DNA of 64,000 nucleotides from FEN-680 sp036845225 (GTDB lineage Bacteria > Actinomycetota > Geothermincolia > Fen-727 > Anoxymicrobiaceae): assembly GCA_036845225.1 (NCBI GenBank), contig DAIUEJ010000002.1, positions 1 through 64,000 of the forward strand. Reading direction: 5' to 3'. The notes beneath the pieces are model-generated. The model searched no databases and was not told the origin of the DNA. It saw nothing but the letters and a program-made list of their open reading frames with translations. Of this stretch, positions 15,497-24,281 are shown one piece after another. Both the position numbers and the translations under genes were made by a program. Position 1 is the first letter of the stretch. Every line of letters begins with the position of its first letter.

Positions 15497-17100
15497 CCCC
15501 GTGACCCGCGGCGTTGCTGTCCGCCTCCCTGCCCGCTCCCGGCGTTTGCCAGTGGCTTCACCCTGATGCTCTCGGGATGAGTGGGGCAGGTCTCCTCACA
15601 CGCGCCGCAGCCAGTGCACTTGTCCGCGATGACCGACGGGCGAAGGCCGTCCATCTTCACGGCGTTGAACCTGCACCTCTCCATGCAGACCAGGCACGAC
15701 TTGCCGCGCCAGCCGAGGCAGGTGTGCCTGTTGATGTTCGCGAGCCCGATCCGCACATCCTCGGGCTTGACGGGCTCGATGGCGCCGGCGGGGCAGACGC
15801 GCTGGCACGCCTGGCCGCACTGGTCGAAGACGCAGCCGGCTTCGCGCGGCACGAAGCGTGGCGTCCAGAGCTTCTGGAACCCGGCATCGATGCCTGTGGG
15901 CTTGAGGCAGTTCGGAGGGCACGCGCGGGCGCACTCCATGCAGCGGTTACACCGCGCGAGGAACAGGGATTCGTCCTGCGCCCCGGGCATGCGGAGGACG
16001 GGCGCCGGGCTTTTGCGCAGGCCGATGCCGTAGCCCGCCAGCAGCACCGCACCCAACCCGACTGATTCTATGAACTCGCGCCGTCCGACGTGCAGGGGGT
16101 TTTCGTACCGCCGGCGTCCCGCCGGCTCCGGCTCGTCGTAGCGCCGGCGTCTCGCCGGCAGTTCTTCCGGCTCAGCATCCTTCACCACAGCTGACCCGTA
16201 CAGCGTCCCGCCGAAACCCTCCAGGGCGAGCGCTCCATGGGCCGGACACGCGGCCACGCAATCTCCGCAAGCGGTGCAGCCCGAAGACAACAGCCTGCCT
16301 TCCCGGCTCGACACGAACGGCTCAACAATGCCGAAGTCACACGATTTGAAACACACGCCGCAGGACGTGCAGGCCGAGGGGCTCTTGACGACCGATAGCG
16401 GGCTTACCCGCCCCGGCAGCTTCTTGCCCGCCAGAGACACGAGGCTCATCAGCGCTCCCATCGGGCAGAGGTTCTCGCACCAGAACCGTGGCCGGTAGAA
16501 GAACGCGGCGAGCACAAGCAAAATGAAAAGAACGGGCACGCCCCGGAGCAGAAGCGTATAGACGGTGTTGTTCACGACCACCATCGGGCTGCCGATGAAC
16601 AGCAGGTTCACGCCCGCTAAGGCGAGCACGACGACCACCAGCAGGAACAGGTACTTGACAGCCGACCGCAAGCGGCTGGCGCTTACCCGGCGCCCGGCCT
16701 CATTCCCGGCCGCCCCGGAACGCATATCCCTGATCTGCTTACCGTCCGGCTCGTAGTACCGGAGCGCCTTCGGTTTGACCGCTCCCGCCGCGTCGAAGCA
16801 GGTTCCCAGCGGGCATATCCACCCGCAGAAGAACCTGGCACTGAGGGCGGTCAGCCCCAGAAGCACCCACGCCGGCCAGAACAGCGTGATGACCGACATG
16901 TTGTGAGTGGTGATGATCGAGACGACCGCGGCGAGGGGGTCGAGCCGCAGCAGGAAGTTCGAAGCAGGCACGCGGAGCGGGGGATAAGCGGCGGCAAACG
17001 CCAGGCCGACGAAGAGGGCGAGCACGGACGCCTGTATGGAGCGCCGCGCTATCGCAAGTCCCCTCCCTTTCCTTGCCTGGCTCCCGCCGTTGCCGTCCAA
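15493..17100 (-). CDS. NapH/NapG-like membrane polyferredoxin fusion
   Basis: A 535-residue electron-transfer protein. The N-terminal NapH-like half has four to five TM helices and the CGWICPLGTC and CENLCPMGAL cysteine motifs, then two 4Fe-4S clusters (CTSCGVCFKSC, CTACGDCVAAC). After a basic linker and one TM helix comes a NapG-like part with CNRCMECARAC, CGQACQRVC and CTGCGACEETC. It likely passes electrons from a membrane quinol or DUF362 partner to an unknown acceptor. TTG 17100 begins 1 base after the upstream DUF362 stop, with AAGGTG 4 bases before it. The linker is partly encoded by two copies of a palindromic repeat (16110-16159). Confidence 0.88.
   Translation of the reverse strand: MDGNGGSQARKGRGLAIARRSIQASVLALFVGLAFAAAYPPLRVPASNFLLRLDPLAAVVSIITTHNMSVITLFWPAWVLLGLTALSARFFCGWICPLGTCFDAAGAVKPKALRYYEPDGKQIRDMRSGAAGNEAGRRVSASRLRSAVKYLFLLVVVVLALAGVNLLFIGSPMVVVNNTVYTLLLRGVPVLFILLVLAAFFYRPRFWCENLCPMGALMSLVSLAGKKLPGRVSPLSVVKSPSACTSCGVCFKSCDFGIVEPFVSSREGRLLSSGCTACGDCVAACPAHGALALEGFGGTLYGSAVVKDAEPEELPARRRRYDEPEPAGRRRYENPLHVGRREFIESVGLGAVLLAGYGIGLRKSPAPVLRMPGAQDESLFLARCNRCMECARACPPNCLKPTGIDAGFQKLWTPRFVPREAGCVFDQCGQACQRVCPAGAIEPVKPEDVRIGLANINRHTCLGWRGKSCLVCMERCRFNAVKMDGLRPSVIADKCTGCGACEETCPTHPESIRVKPLANAGSGQGGGQQRRGSRG
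16110..16159. repeat. Two in-frame copies of a GCCGGCG-TCY-CGCCGGC palindrome
   Basis: Copies at 16110-16126 and 16143-16159 have 7-bp perfect arms around TCC or TCT and are spaced by 33 bp, keeping the frame. They encode ARRRRYDEP and AGRRRYENP in the linker of the polyferredoxin. The same palindrome with flanking TCGTAGC occurs between genes at 44110-44126. Confidence 0.8.
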
Positions 17101-17101
17101 T

Positions 17102-18148
17102 CTACACCTTCACGAGTTTGAGCGAGTTGTAGTCCACCTTCCCGAGGCCCTTCTGCCCCGCATGCGTGATATACGGCACGTCGGCCGCGGTCATCCCGAA
17201 CAACGTACACGCGTAACTGTCGGCCGCCACGAAATCCGGGCTGGCGATCACGATGCCCGGCGCGCTGGTGGGGCCCGGGCCTCCGGGCCCGTTCGCCGTG
17301 AGACAGATGGACGCGTCGACGATCGAGAGATCGGGTTTCACCAGGGAGGCGAGGTCAGCTATCCCCTGGTGCAGGTCATTGCTGTGGACGTTCGACATGT
17401 TGGCGGTCGTCCCGATCAGGTTCTTCATGCCGAGCGACAGCCCGGCACCCCCGTGGTTCTTCGCCTTGGGTACGGTGATCACGACGTCAGCGTCAAGGAT
17501 GACGGGATACACGCTGGTCCTCGTCAGCGCCACGCCGCCGGGGATGGCGACCTCGCGCCCCTGGCTGCTGTCGCTGCCGCCGTAGGCTATTACCTCCGCG
17601 CCGGCGGACCGCGCCGCGGCGCCGATGCCGTTCCTGGTGAAGCAGATCTCGGACGCGCCGCGCAGGCAGTGATCGGTGACGATCACGCGCGAGGCTCCGG
17701 CCTCACGGCACATCGCAACGACCTGGGCGACCACCGAGGGATGGGTGCTCGTGCCGCCTTCAGGGCCGTCCATAAAAGAAGCGTTGGGCTTGATAGCGAC
17801 GACGTTGCCCGCCTTGATGAAGCGGCCCATGCCGCCCAGCGCATCGACCGCTTTCCTGGCCAGCGCGCCGGGGTCACCGCCGCCACCCGCGACCGCCAGG
17901 TCGGCTCCCGCGGTCGTTGACAGCGGTGCGGTCGCCGGCGCCGGGGCCGTACCCACGGTCTTCCGCGCGATCTCCTTCGCGCCGCAGCCCGCCAGCGAGC
18001 CGAGCATCGCGGCCAGCAGCGCGCCTCCCGCGAGCTTGCCGGTGCGGCGCAGGAACTCGCGCCTCTCTACCTCGTCGTTCAAGACCTTGCGCGCCTGCTC
18101 CATGCCTTCCGGCGACAGCCACACGTGCCCGTCCTCAGGCCGTTCCAT
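17102..18148 (-). CDS. Tat-exported DUF362 lipoprotein
   Basis: A 348-residue DUF362 (COG2006) protein. The N-terminus carries a twin-arginine motif RREFLRRTGKL followed by a hydrophobic stretch ending in the lipobox LAGC, so it is probably a Tat-exported, lipid-anchored protein. DUF362 landmarks are VAIKPNASF, VITVPKAKNHGGAGLSLGMKNLIG and the C-terminal DFVAADSYACTLFG. ATG 18148 has GGAGG 6 bases upstream. It is transcribed into the polyferredoxin gene (1-bp gap), a pairing that suggests a shared extracytoplasmic redox role. The biochemical activity of DUF362 is unknown. Confidence 0.85.
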   Translation of the reverse strand: MERPEDGHVWLSPEGMEQARKVLNDEVERREFLRRTGKLAGGALLAAMLGSLAGCGAKEIARKTVGTAPAPATAPLSTTAGADLAVAGGGGDPGALARKAVDALGGMGRFIKAGNVVAIKPNASFMDGPEGGTSTHPSVVAQVVAMCREAGASRVIVTDHCLRGASEICFTRNGIGAAARSAGAEVIAYGGSDSSQGREVAIPGGVALTRTSVYPVILDADVVITVPKAKNHGGAGLSLGMKNLIGTTANMSNVHSNDLHQGIADLASLVKPDLSIVDASICLTANGPGGPGPTSAPGIVIASPDFVAADSYACTLFGMTAADVPYITHAGQKGLGKVDYNSLKLVKV

Positions 18149-18384
18149 CGTGGACCTCCAGTTGTTTGCTCTCCTCAAAGACTCTATGGCGACGGAACGC
18201 TCCGCCGCCATGATTTGTCGCAACCGCCCGACATTCTTCTACTCCGCGATCCTGAGAACATCCTGATAGCTGCCGGACAAGGTGGTGCGAGCCGGCGCCG
18301 CGCGTGCAGGTTAGCGGCGGCCCCTGTAGAAGACGCCGGGTAGGATTCCGGCGCCTCTACCGGGCGCCTTACCCAGGAAGGGAG

Positions 18385-18633
18385 ATGATGGTCTTGGAGA
18401 TGGAGCACGTATGTCAGTCTTGCGGAATGCCCGTGAGCGACGCCGACCTGCCGGACGGCAGCGAGAAAGGCGAGTTCTGCGGCTTCTGTATGGTGCACGA
18501 TGAGTTCGTCGCCGACCGCGACGACGTGAAGAACAAGATCGCGGACAGGATCGAGAAGGATAGCGGCAAATCTCGCGATGAGGCCTTGAAAGAGGCCGAG
18601 GAGACGATGAGCAACCTCAAGAGATGGCAGTAG
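18385..18633 (+). CDS. Small zinc-ribbon domain protein
   Basis: About 82 residues. The N-terminal half has two CxxC pairs (CQSCGMP and CGFCM) separated by an acidic stretch, matching the putative zinc-ribbon family that binds one metal ion. The C-terminal half is charged and helical (KSRDEALKEAEETMSNLKRW). AGGAAGGGAG lies just upstream. ATG 18385 or 18388 is favoured, and ATG 18400 is possible. The 236 bp before it contain no gene. Function unknown. Confidence 0.75.
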   Translation: MMVLEMEHVCQSCGMPVSDADLPDGSEKGEFCGFCMVHDEFVADRDDVKNKIADRIEKDSGKSRDEALKEAEETMSNLKRWQ

Positions 18634-18678
18634 CGAGAGATCGACCGGAACGGCCCCGGCGCAAGTCGGGGCTTCTCT

Positions 18679-20472
18679 TTACTTCTGGTTTGCCGGCTTG
18701 AGCGCCGACTCGCTGTAGGTGCAGTTCGGGTCCCAGAGCAGCCACTGCTTTATACCGAGGGCCTCGCTCGCGTCGATCTGCCTTCGGACCATGTCAGGCG
18801 TGTAAGGGATCTTCAGGCTGAAGTCCTGCAACCACGGACGCAGGCTGGCCTGGGTTCCCTTTATCTTCTTCTTGAAATCCTCGAGCGACTTCGTGACAGT
18901 CTCACCGGGGTTGGCCTCGGGGACCTTGATCTTGTACTCACCCAGGTTGTAGTGCGACGGGTACACCATGGGAGATATGAAGTCGACCCGGTTCGCGACG
19001 TCCGACACGCGCTGCCCGATGTTCATGTCGCCCTGGTCGCTCGCGGTCAGCCCGAAGAGGTCGGCCGAGACGAACACGTTGTAGGGGGCGAGCTTCTCCC
19101 GGGCGTAGCTCAGGAAGTCGTCGATCACCTGGCCCTGCGAGCGCTGGTCCTGGTGCGGGTACAGGCAGGTGCTGATGTTGCCGTCGGAGGGGAACCGCAA
19201 GTAATCGAACTGCACTTCGTTGAAGCCGGCCTTGGCCGCTGCCTCCGCCACGCTCAAGTCGTAATCCCAGACTTCTCTGGAGTACGGGTCGAGCCACTGT
19301 CCCTTGTTCCACACCCCGCCGGCCTTGTCCTGGACCGCCAGGTCCGGCCGGCCTTTGGCGAGCTTGGGATCCTTGAAGCAGACGATGCGGCAGATAGAGT
19401 ACACGCCGTTGTAACGAAGCTGGTCGATGCAGGCGTCGAGCTTTATCCAGTCGTTCGCCGCCTTGACCTGCTGCGCCAGCGGGTTGTCGATGTTGAAACC
19501 GATCTGGCCCGCCTCGTCCTTGAGGTCGACCTCCATCGCGTTCAGCTCGGTGCGGTCGACCAGGGCGATGAGCTTCGCGAGGTCGGTGTCGCTCGCCGCC
19601 ATGTAGCTTGACACGTGGATCCCCTTCGCCACCGGGGCCTTCTGGGTGACGATGAAATTGTTCGCGACGTTTCCAGCCCCGTCTCTCGCGGACACCTTCA
19701 GGCTCTGGGCGCGAGAGGCGTCAACGGTGCCGGTGAAAGCCCCGTTCTTGGCAACCGCGACGGGTTTTTCCGCCACCGTCAGCACTGCACCGCTGTCAAC
19801 CGTCCCCCGGAATGTGACCTGGACTTCGCCAGGCTTGCCCGAGTCCGTCACCTTCTTGGAGGTGATGCTCAGCTTGGGCGCGGTGCTGTCGACTTTGAAA
19901 GCCCACTTCGCGGTCTTCTTGCCCGAGAGGCCACCGCTCACCTGGAGCATCGCCTCGTGGTTGCCGTCGGCAAGAGGGACGGTCGAGGAAACGGTGTTCT
20001 TGTCGACCTTCATGTTCATGGTCACGTCTTTGCCGTCCACTTTGAACGTGACGTCCTGCGGCTTGAACGCGCGCTTGATGGACGCCTTGACCTCGACGTT
20101 GGGCGTGTTCACGTATCCGCCGTTGGTCGGAGTCAGCCCACCTATGGGCGACGGCAGAACGAACACCAGGATCAGGATCAGGATGACGGCACCCAGGATG
20201 ACGGCGCCTCCGATAATGAAGTGGTAGCCCTGCAGGCCACGCCTCTTCCGGCTCTTGGACCTGGGCTTGTCCGCGAGTTTCGTCCTCTGCGGGCGCGCGT
20301 GCATCTCCACGGGGCCGCGGGATGTCTCCCTCGAGCGCCTGCTGCCCGAGTCGGAACCGGCCTCGGTCGAGCGCCTTCGGTGCTCGAGCTCGCCGTAGGA
20401 CAGCCGGGGACGCCTCCCTCCGAGGGAGGGGTTGGGGCCTCGCCTGTCTGAGTATGTCCGTTTCTTGGCCAT
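18679..20472 (-). CDS. Membrane-anchored putative glycoside hydrolase (DUF4015/GHL13-like)
   Basis: A 597-residue protein with a strongly basic cytoplasmic N-terminus (residues 1-80), one TM helix at about 84-108, Ig-like segments (about 120-285) and a TIM-barrel-like C-terminal domain from GIHVSSYMAAS to the end. The barrel contains NAMEVDLKDEAGQIGF, NEVQFDYLRFPSDG, VSADLFGL and DFISPMVYPSHY, typical of the DUF4015 putative glycosyl hydrolase family. It is likely to act outside the cell on a wall or capsule polysaccharide. The polysaccharide deacetylase gene lies 32 bp upstream on the same strand. Confidence 0.85.
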   Translation of the reverse strand: MAKKRTYSDRRGPNPSLGGRRPRLSYGELEHRRRSTEAGSDSGSRRSRETSRGPVEMHARPQRTKLADKPRSKSRKRRGLQGYHFIIGGAVILGAVILILILVFVLPSPIGGLTPTNGGYVNTPNVEVKASIKRAFKPQDVTFKVDGKDVTMNMKVDKNTVSSTVPLADGNHEAMLQVSGGLSGKKTAKWAFKVDSTAPKLSITSKKVTDSGKPGEVQVTFRGTVDSGAVLTVAEKPVAVAKNGAFTGTVDASRAQSLKVSARDGAGNVANNFIVTQKAPVAKGIHVSSYMAASDTDLAKLIALVDRTELNAMEVDLKDEAGQIGFNIDNPLAQQVKAANDWIKLDACIDQLRYNGVYSICRIVCFKDPKLAKGRPDLAVQDKAGGVWNKGQWLDPYSREVWDYDLSVAEAAAKAGFNEVQFDYLRFPSDGNISTCLYPHQDQRSQGQVIDDFLSYAREKLAPYNVFVSADLFGLTASDQGDMNIGQRVSDVANRVDFISPMVYPSHYNLGEYKIKVPEANPGETVTKSLEDFKKKIKGTQASLRPWLQDFSLKIPYTPDMVRRQIDASEALGIKQWLLWDPNCTYSESALKPANQK

Positions 20473-20504
20473 ATCTCGCTCCGGTCAGTACGCCGCTCGG
20501 CGTC

Positions 20505-21560
20505 TCAGTAACCCAGGAACTGCACGTCCCGGGGAAGATTCTTCTTGAGCACGCGCGTCTGCATGTAAGCAGGCGCGCAGATGGTGTTGGGGTTGCCGTC
20601 GCTGATGAACCGCACCTCGGGATGCCGCTCGAAATAACGCAGCCAGTACGCCGAGCCGTCCGCCCCCGAACCCGTCCTGGGTTCGTAGTCCATCACCTGG
20701 ATGCGCGGTATCAGCTGCCCCGGGTTCCTGTAATGGTACATGGGGTAGAAAGGGTTCGAGCCGACCAGCAGAGCCCACTTGTTGTGGTACTTGATGCCGT
20801 CCGCCGAGCCGTCGTACATGATCGCCTGGTTTTTCGGAAGGGACCCGTAAGGCAGGCACAGGATGTCCAACTTGAGCTTGGGGTCAAGGCTGGTGACGTC
20901 CTTTTGCAGGCCGGCGATCTCCCCCTGGACCTGCTCGTCCGAGAGCTTGCTCAGCGCCGGGTGGCTCACGGTGTGGTTTCCGATCTCGAATCCGTGGCTG
21001 GTCAGGTAGTCTATCTTGGCCTTCTTGTACTTGTCCTGGTCGAACATCTCGGGCATCACGTTGAAGAGTGCCGTGTATCCGAAGTCGTTGTGTTTCTTGT
21101 AGAACGCCTGCATCAGGCCCAGGGCGCACTCCGGGTCGAGGACGGTCTTGCCACCTTGTTGCTGGTAGTTGATCTGGCTCAGGGTCGAGTCGTCGAAGCT
21201 GAACACGACCGGGGTGGTGCCCGCCGGGACGTCGATGTTCCCGCTCATCAGGTCGTGGAAGGTGACCAGCCGGTAGCCTTTCTGATAAAGGGTATCGAGG
21301 TCTTTCTTGAAGTTCTCGATGCTGCGCTGGAAGTTGCTCTCGGTCTCCGTGACCCGGTGGTACTCGAGGACCATCACCATGCCCATCTCGTTTGGCTTGA
21401 TGCCTTTCTTGAGGACCTGCTGGAGGTTTCCCTGGGAGTCCATCTCCTTGGCGGACCCGCCGCCCCCACAGCCCGTCGCCACGAGCGCGCATGCAACCCC
21501 CACCAATGCTACGGTGAAGCACAATCTTTTCGGGCTCTTGAAGGGACGTGTTTGGACCAT
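20505..21560 (-). CDS. Polysaccharide deacetylase-family lipoprotein
   Basis: A 351-residue NodB-homology protein with a lipoprotein signal (lipobox ATGC after a hydrophobic stretch). Catalytic landmarks are VFSFDDST (motif 1, carrying Asp-Asp) and GNHTVSHPALSKLS (motif 2, H-x-x-x-H metal ligands). The expected substrate is a deacetylatable surface glycan. It probably forms a transcription unit with the downstream putative glycoside hydrolase. The start ATG 21560 lacks a clear Shine-Dalgarno sequence. Confidence 0.86.
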   Translation of the reverse strand: MVQTRPFKSPKRLCFTVALVGVACALVATGCGGGGSAKEMDSQGNLQQVLKKGIKPNEMGMVMVLEYHRVTETESNFQRSIENFKKDLDTLYQKGYRLVTFHDLMSGNIDVPAGTTPVVFSFDDSTLSQINYQQQGGKTVLDPECALGLMQAFYKKHNDFGYTALFNVMPEMFDQDKYKKAKIDYLTSHGFEIGNHTVSHPALSKLSDEQVQGEIAGLQKDVTSLDPKLKLDILCLPYGSLPKNQAIMYDGSADGIKYHNKWALLVGSNPFYPMYHYRNPGQLIPRIQVMDYEPRTGSGADGSAYWLRYFERHPEVRFISDGNPNTICAPAYMQTRVLKKNLPRDVQFLGY

Positions 21561-21608
21561 GGTTTAAGCTTCAGGCGTGGTCTTCAGGGCACTGTAAACC
21601 GATATGAC

Positions 21609-21639
21609 CCAATATTATTGCGTTTTTGGGCGATATTGG
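21609..21639. promoter_or_regulatory. Inverted repeat in the divergent TetR/deacetylase region
   Basis: CCAATAT (21609-21615) and ATATTGG (21633-21639) form 7-bp arms around 17 AT-rich bases. The site lies 50-80 bp upstream of the deacetylase start and could be an operator or part of its promoter region. No clear -35/-10 pair is visible for the deacetylase. Confidence 0.35.
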
Positions 21640-21729
21640 CAAACGTCGAGCCACTTTGAAGGCTACCCATCCCGCACCCTTTCCGGTATCGCGCGGAAGT
21701 CGACATCTCTCTGGTGGGACGCCCGCCGA

Positions 21730-21765
21730 TTGAAAAATGTTCTCGGTTCCTATACAAAACGTATA
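21730..21765 (+). promoter_or_regulatory. Promoter and candidate TetR operator
   Basis: TTGAAA (21730-21735) is followed after 15-17 bases by TATACA/TACAAA. The -10 region lies inside the inverted repeat TATACAAAACGTATA (21751-21765, 5-bp arms, 5-bp centre). A repressor on this site would block the promoter, so autoregulation by the downstream TetR protein is likely. Confidence 0.5.
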
Positions 21766-21795
21766 ACAACGGTTTCCCGGCAGGAGGCGTGGGGC

Positions 21796-22398
21796 GTGGC
21801 AGAGAGCGAGAAGGACAAAAGAGCGCGCATCCTTAAGACAGCCGTCAAGCTCTTTGGCAGGAAGGGCTACTACGGCGCGAGGATGTCCGAGATCGCAACT
21901 AGCGCAAAGGTCTCCCCGAAGACCCTCTACAAGTACTACGCGAGCAAGAAGGCGCTCTTCCTGGCGGCCCGCGACGTCGCGCTCGACGACCTGTACGCCG
22001 AGGTGGTCTCGAAGATACCGGGGCAGCCGCGTGACCAGGATTCGCTCACCATCATGAAGAACGCGCTGAAGTCCTACAGCGACTTCATCCGGCAGAACAG
22101 AGGCCTGGCGCGCGTGCTCGCCGAGTCGGTGGCGATGGTGGACGAGGAGTTCAAGAGGACAGAGAGCGAGAGCTTCCTGACCGCGGTTACGGCGATCGGC
22201 CTGATGATGCAGGAAGATGTCGACGAGGGCAGTCTCGAGCTCGTCGCCGATCCGGAGAAAGTCGCGGTGCTGTTCCTGTCGCTCGCCGCCACGCTCGTCT
22301 ACACGGTGCTGCTCGACCTTGACAAGAAGTCGATGGGAGATTTCGATCCCGCTTCAGCCCTGGACCTTTTCGTCGATGTGATGCGGAAGCAGAAGTAG
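21796..22398 (+). CDS. TetR-family transcriptional regulator
   Basis: A 200-residue protein with an N-terminal helix-turn-helix (AVKLFGRKGYYGARMSEIAT then VSPKTLYKYYASKKALF) and a helical ligand-binding C-terminal domain. GTG 21796 has AGGAGG 8 bases upstream. It is divergent from the deacetylase/glycoside hydrolase pair, which may be its targets. The ligand is unknown. Confidence 0.88.
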   Translation: MAESEKDKRARILKTAVKLFGRKGYYGARMSEIATSAKVSPKTLYKYYASKKALFLAARDVALDDLYAEVVSKIPGQPRDQDSLTIMKNALKSYSDFIRQNRGLARVLAESVAMVDEEFKRTESESFLTAVTAIGLMMQEDVDEGSLELVADPEKVAVLFLSLAATLVYTVLLDLDKKSMGDFDPASALDLFVDVMRKQK

Positions 22399-22418
22399 AA
22401 CAGGGCGAACCGGCAGCG

Positions 22419-23024
22419 CTAGCGCGGCGCCTCAATCGTGTCGACAAGACGGTTCAAGAAGAGCAGAGCCGCCTCCTCATCCAGACCCATCGAGTAATCC
22501 ATGAGGATCACGTGTCCCACCGAGTGAAGGGCGATCGCGTAGGTCCAGGCGAACTGGTCGATGTCGACGTCCCCCTTGACGAGCCCCGCCTTCTGACCCT
22601 CGGCCAGGATGTTTGTCACCAGGGCCTGCGTCTGCAGGAAATACTCCTGGGTGCTCTTCTTGATGTCGACGTCGTCGATCGCGGTTATCGCCTGGAGACT
22701 GACCCTCGCACGATCGCTGTTACGCTGTACCTCATGCAGGAACTCGACGCCGAGCGCGCGCAGGATGGCCGGAGCACCTCCGCCTATCGGCAGGCGCGGC
22801 AGCATGTCCCGGATGGCGCTCCTCCGGATATACTCGCGCACATCGAGGTAGAGTGTCTTCTTGTCGCCGAAGAGGTCGAACAACGTCTTTTCGCTGACCC
22901 CGGCCTCTTCCGCTATCTCGATCGTGGTCGCACCAAGAAAGCTCTTTTCGCTGAATTTCCTCAATGCCGCGTCGAGCACCACCTGGCGGGTGCTCTCGCT
23001 CTGTCCGCGTCCCTTTGGGCTCAA
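22419..23024 (-). CDS. TetR-family transcriptional regulator
   Basis: A 201-residue protein with an N-terminal helix-turn-helix (ALRKFSEKSFLGATTIEIAE, VSEKTLFDLFGDKKTLY) and a helical C-terminal domain. TTG 23024 has GGAGG 9 bases upstream. It is convergent with the preceding TetR gene (20-bp gap) and divergent from an acetyltransferase gene. The two TetR proteins are only distantly alike, so they are not a recent duplication. Confidence 0.88.
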   Translation of the reverse strand: MSPKGRGQSESTRQVVLDAALRKFSEKSFLGATTIEIAEEAGVSEKTLFDLFGDKKTLYLDVREYIRRSAIRDMLPRLPIGGGAPAILRALGVEFLHEVQRNSDRARVSLQAITAIDDVDIKKSTQEYFLQTQALVTNILAEGQKAGLVKGDVDIDQFAWTYAIALHSVGHVILMDYSMGLDEEAALLFLNRLVDTIEAPR

Positions 23025-23222
23025 AGGTCAGTACCTCCAGACCGGTTTGCGACTATTCTATTCCGGGTCCGGCCGGCGCGCCAGCGTCGAGCTGCTCGCG
23101 TCGTCCGCACAGGCTCACCGACCGCGCGAACGGTTGAAAAAGCGACCACATTGTTGTGTATCGCGCGCCTCGAATTGTGATATCCTTTTGGACGATTGTG
23201 AAGCACCTACTGGGGAGGGCCG

Positions 23223-23666
23223 ATGGTAGAGATACGGAAGGCGACACTGGCTGACGAGGAGGACGTGGCAGGCCTCATCCGGGAGCTGGGACAGACTCTC
23301 GGTATCACCGGGGACGTCAACCCCGTTTCCTGGTACAGCACCCTGAGGAAGATGATCGCCTCTCCGGAGTGGAGCTTCCTGCTCGCGGAGGATGGAGCGG
23401 CCAAGGCGGGTTTGCTGATCCTTCTCATCCTTCCCTCTCTTTACCACGGCGGCAACTACGCCGCGATCACCGAGCTCATCGTCGCCAAGGGTGCCCAGAA
23501 CAAAGGAGTGGGAGCGCTCCTGGTGGAGGAGGCAAAGCGCGTCGCGCGCACCATGGGGTGCGAGGAGATCGACGTCAGCGTAGAGGTGGAGAACGAGAAG
23601 GCCAAGGGCTTCTATGAGAAGCTGGGCTTCGAGAAGAAGCACGCCGATTACGGCATGAGACTCTAG
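23223..23666 (+). CDS. GNAT-family N-acetyltransferase
   Basis: A 147-residue single-domain GNAT. Motif A reads ITELIVAKGAQNKGVGALLV and motif B ends AKGFYEKLGFEKK. GGGGAGGG precedes ATG 23223 at suitable spacing. A clear terminator follows at 23689, so it is probably monocistronic. Substrate unknown. Confidence 0.86.
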   Translation: MVEIRKATLADEEDVAGLIRELGQTLGITGDVNPVSWYSTLRKMIASPEWSFLLAEDGAAKAGLLILLILPSLYHGGNYAAITELIVAKGAQNKGVGALLVEEAKRVARTMGCEEIDVSVEVENEKAKGFYEKLGFEKKHADYGMRL

Positions 23667-23688
23667 CATCCAACTTTTGCTCAATAAC

Positions 23689-23719
23689 GAGCCGCGCTCC
23701 ATGAGCGCGGCTTTTTTTC
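23689..23719 (+). terminator. Intrinsic terminator after the GNAT gene
   Basis: GCCGCGCT (23691-23698) pairs with AGCGCGGC (23704-23711) around CCATG and is followed by seven T (23712-23718). Confidence 0.92.
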
Positions 23720-23744
23720 TTTCGCGAGCGGCCGCAAACGGGGC

Positions 23745-24182
23745 CTATTTCAGAGCCCGTCCCATCCAGTACTCCTCGTCGAACTCCGCCAGTTGTATAA
23801 GGATGCCGCAGGCGTCCCTGGGGCTGATGAAGGCTTCTTTCCAGTGCTCGTCCGAAGTGTTGACGTCGAGCGCCTCGATACCGGCCTCGCGCAAGGTCTC
23901 CACCGCTTCGGAGAGATCCTCTACCTGGAGGGTGATGTGGTGCATGCCCTCGCCGTGTCTGGCTATGAACTGGTTGATGAAGTTGTCAGGGTCCGGCGAG
24001 CTGATGAGCTCGATCCTGCCGCTCGCCCCGAGGTCGAAGTACGCCCAGTTGAACTCCTGGCCGCGGAACACCCACGGCTCGTCGAGCACTCTGCGCGCGC
24101 CGAGCACACCGGTGAGGAAACGCGAAGCACGCTCCTTGTCCTTGACCGCGACCCCGACGTGGTCGATCTTCTTGACCTTCAC
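23745..24182 (-). CDS. mce: Methylmalonyl-CoA epimerase-like VOC protein
   Basis: A 145-residue vicinal-oxygen-chelate protein. It starts KKIDHVGVAVKD (first metal His), has RIELISSP and GMHHITLQVEDL (second metal His), and ends ILIQLAEF, matching the epimerase pattern. Methylmalonyl-CoA epimerase interconverts the (R) and (S) forms in propionate metabolism, usually beside the B12-dependent mutase, which is not in this window. At the last metal position many homologues have Glu (IEL) where this has Gln (IQL), so activity should be checked. GTG 24182 has AAAGGAG 5 bases upstream. ATG 24197 lies before that site and is less likely. Confidence 0.8.
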   Translation of the reverse strand: MKVKKIDHVGVAVKDKERASRFLTGVLGARRVLDEPWVFRGQEFNWAYFDLGASGRIELISSPDPDNFINQFIARHGEGMHHITLQVEDLSEAVETLREAGIEALDVNTSDEHWKEAFISPRDACGILIQLAEFDEEYWMGRALK

Positions 24183-24281
24183 CGCGACTCCTTTCATAAA
24201 GGGGCGCCACCCGGCTCACCCCGCCTGCGGCCATATCCTACCGGAATGGTTGTCATTCCTCATTGCCTGTTCTGCAACAAC

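Noticed and set aside
21560..21640. Promoter for the deacetylase in the divergent region
   Set aside because: AT-rich with an inverted repeat, but no -35/-10 pair with acceptable spacing could be defined.
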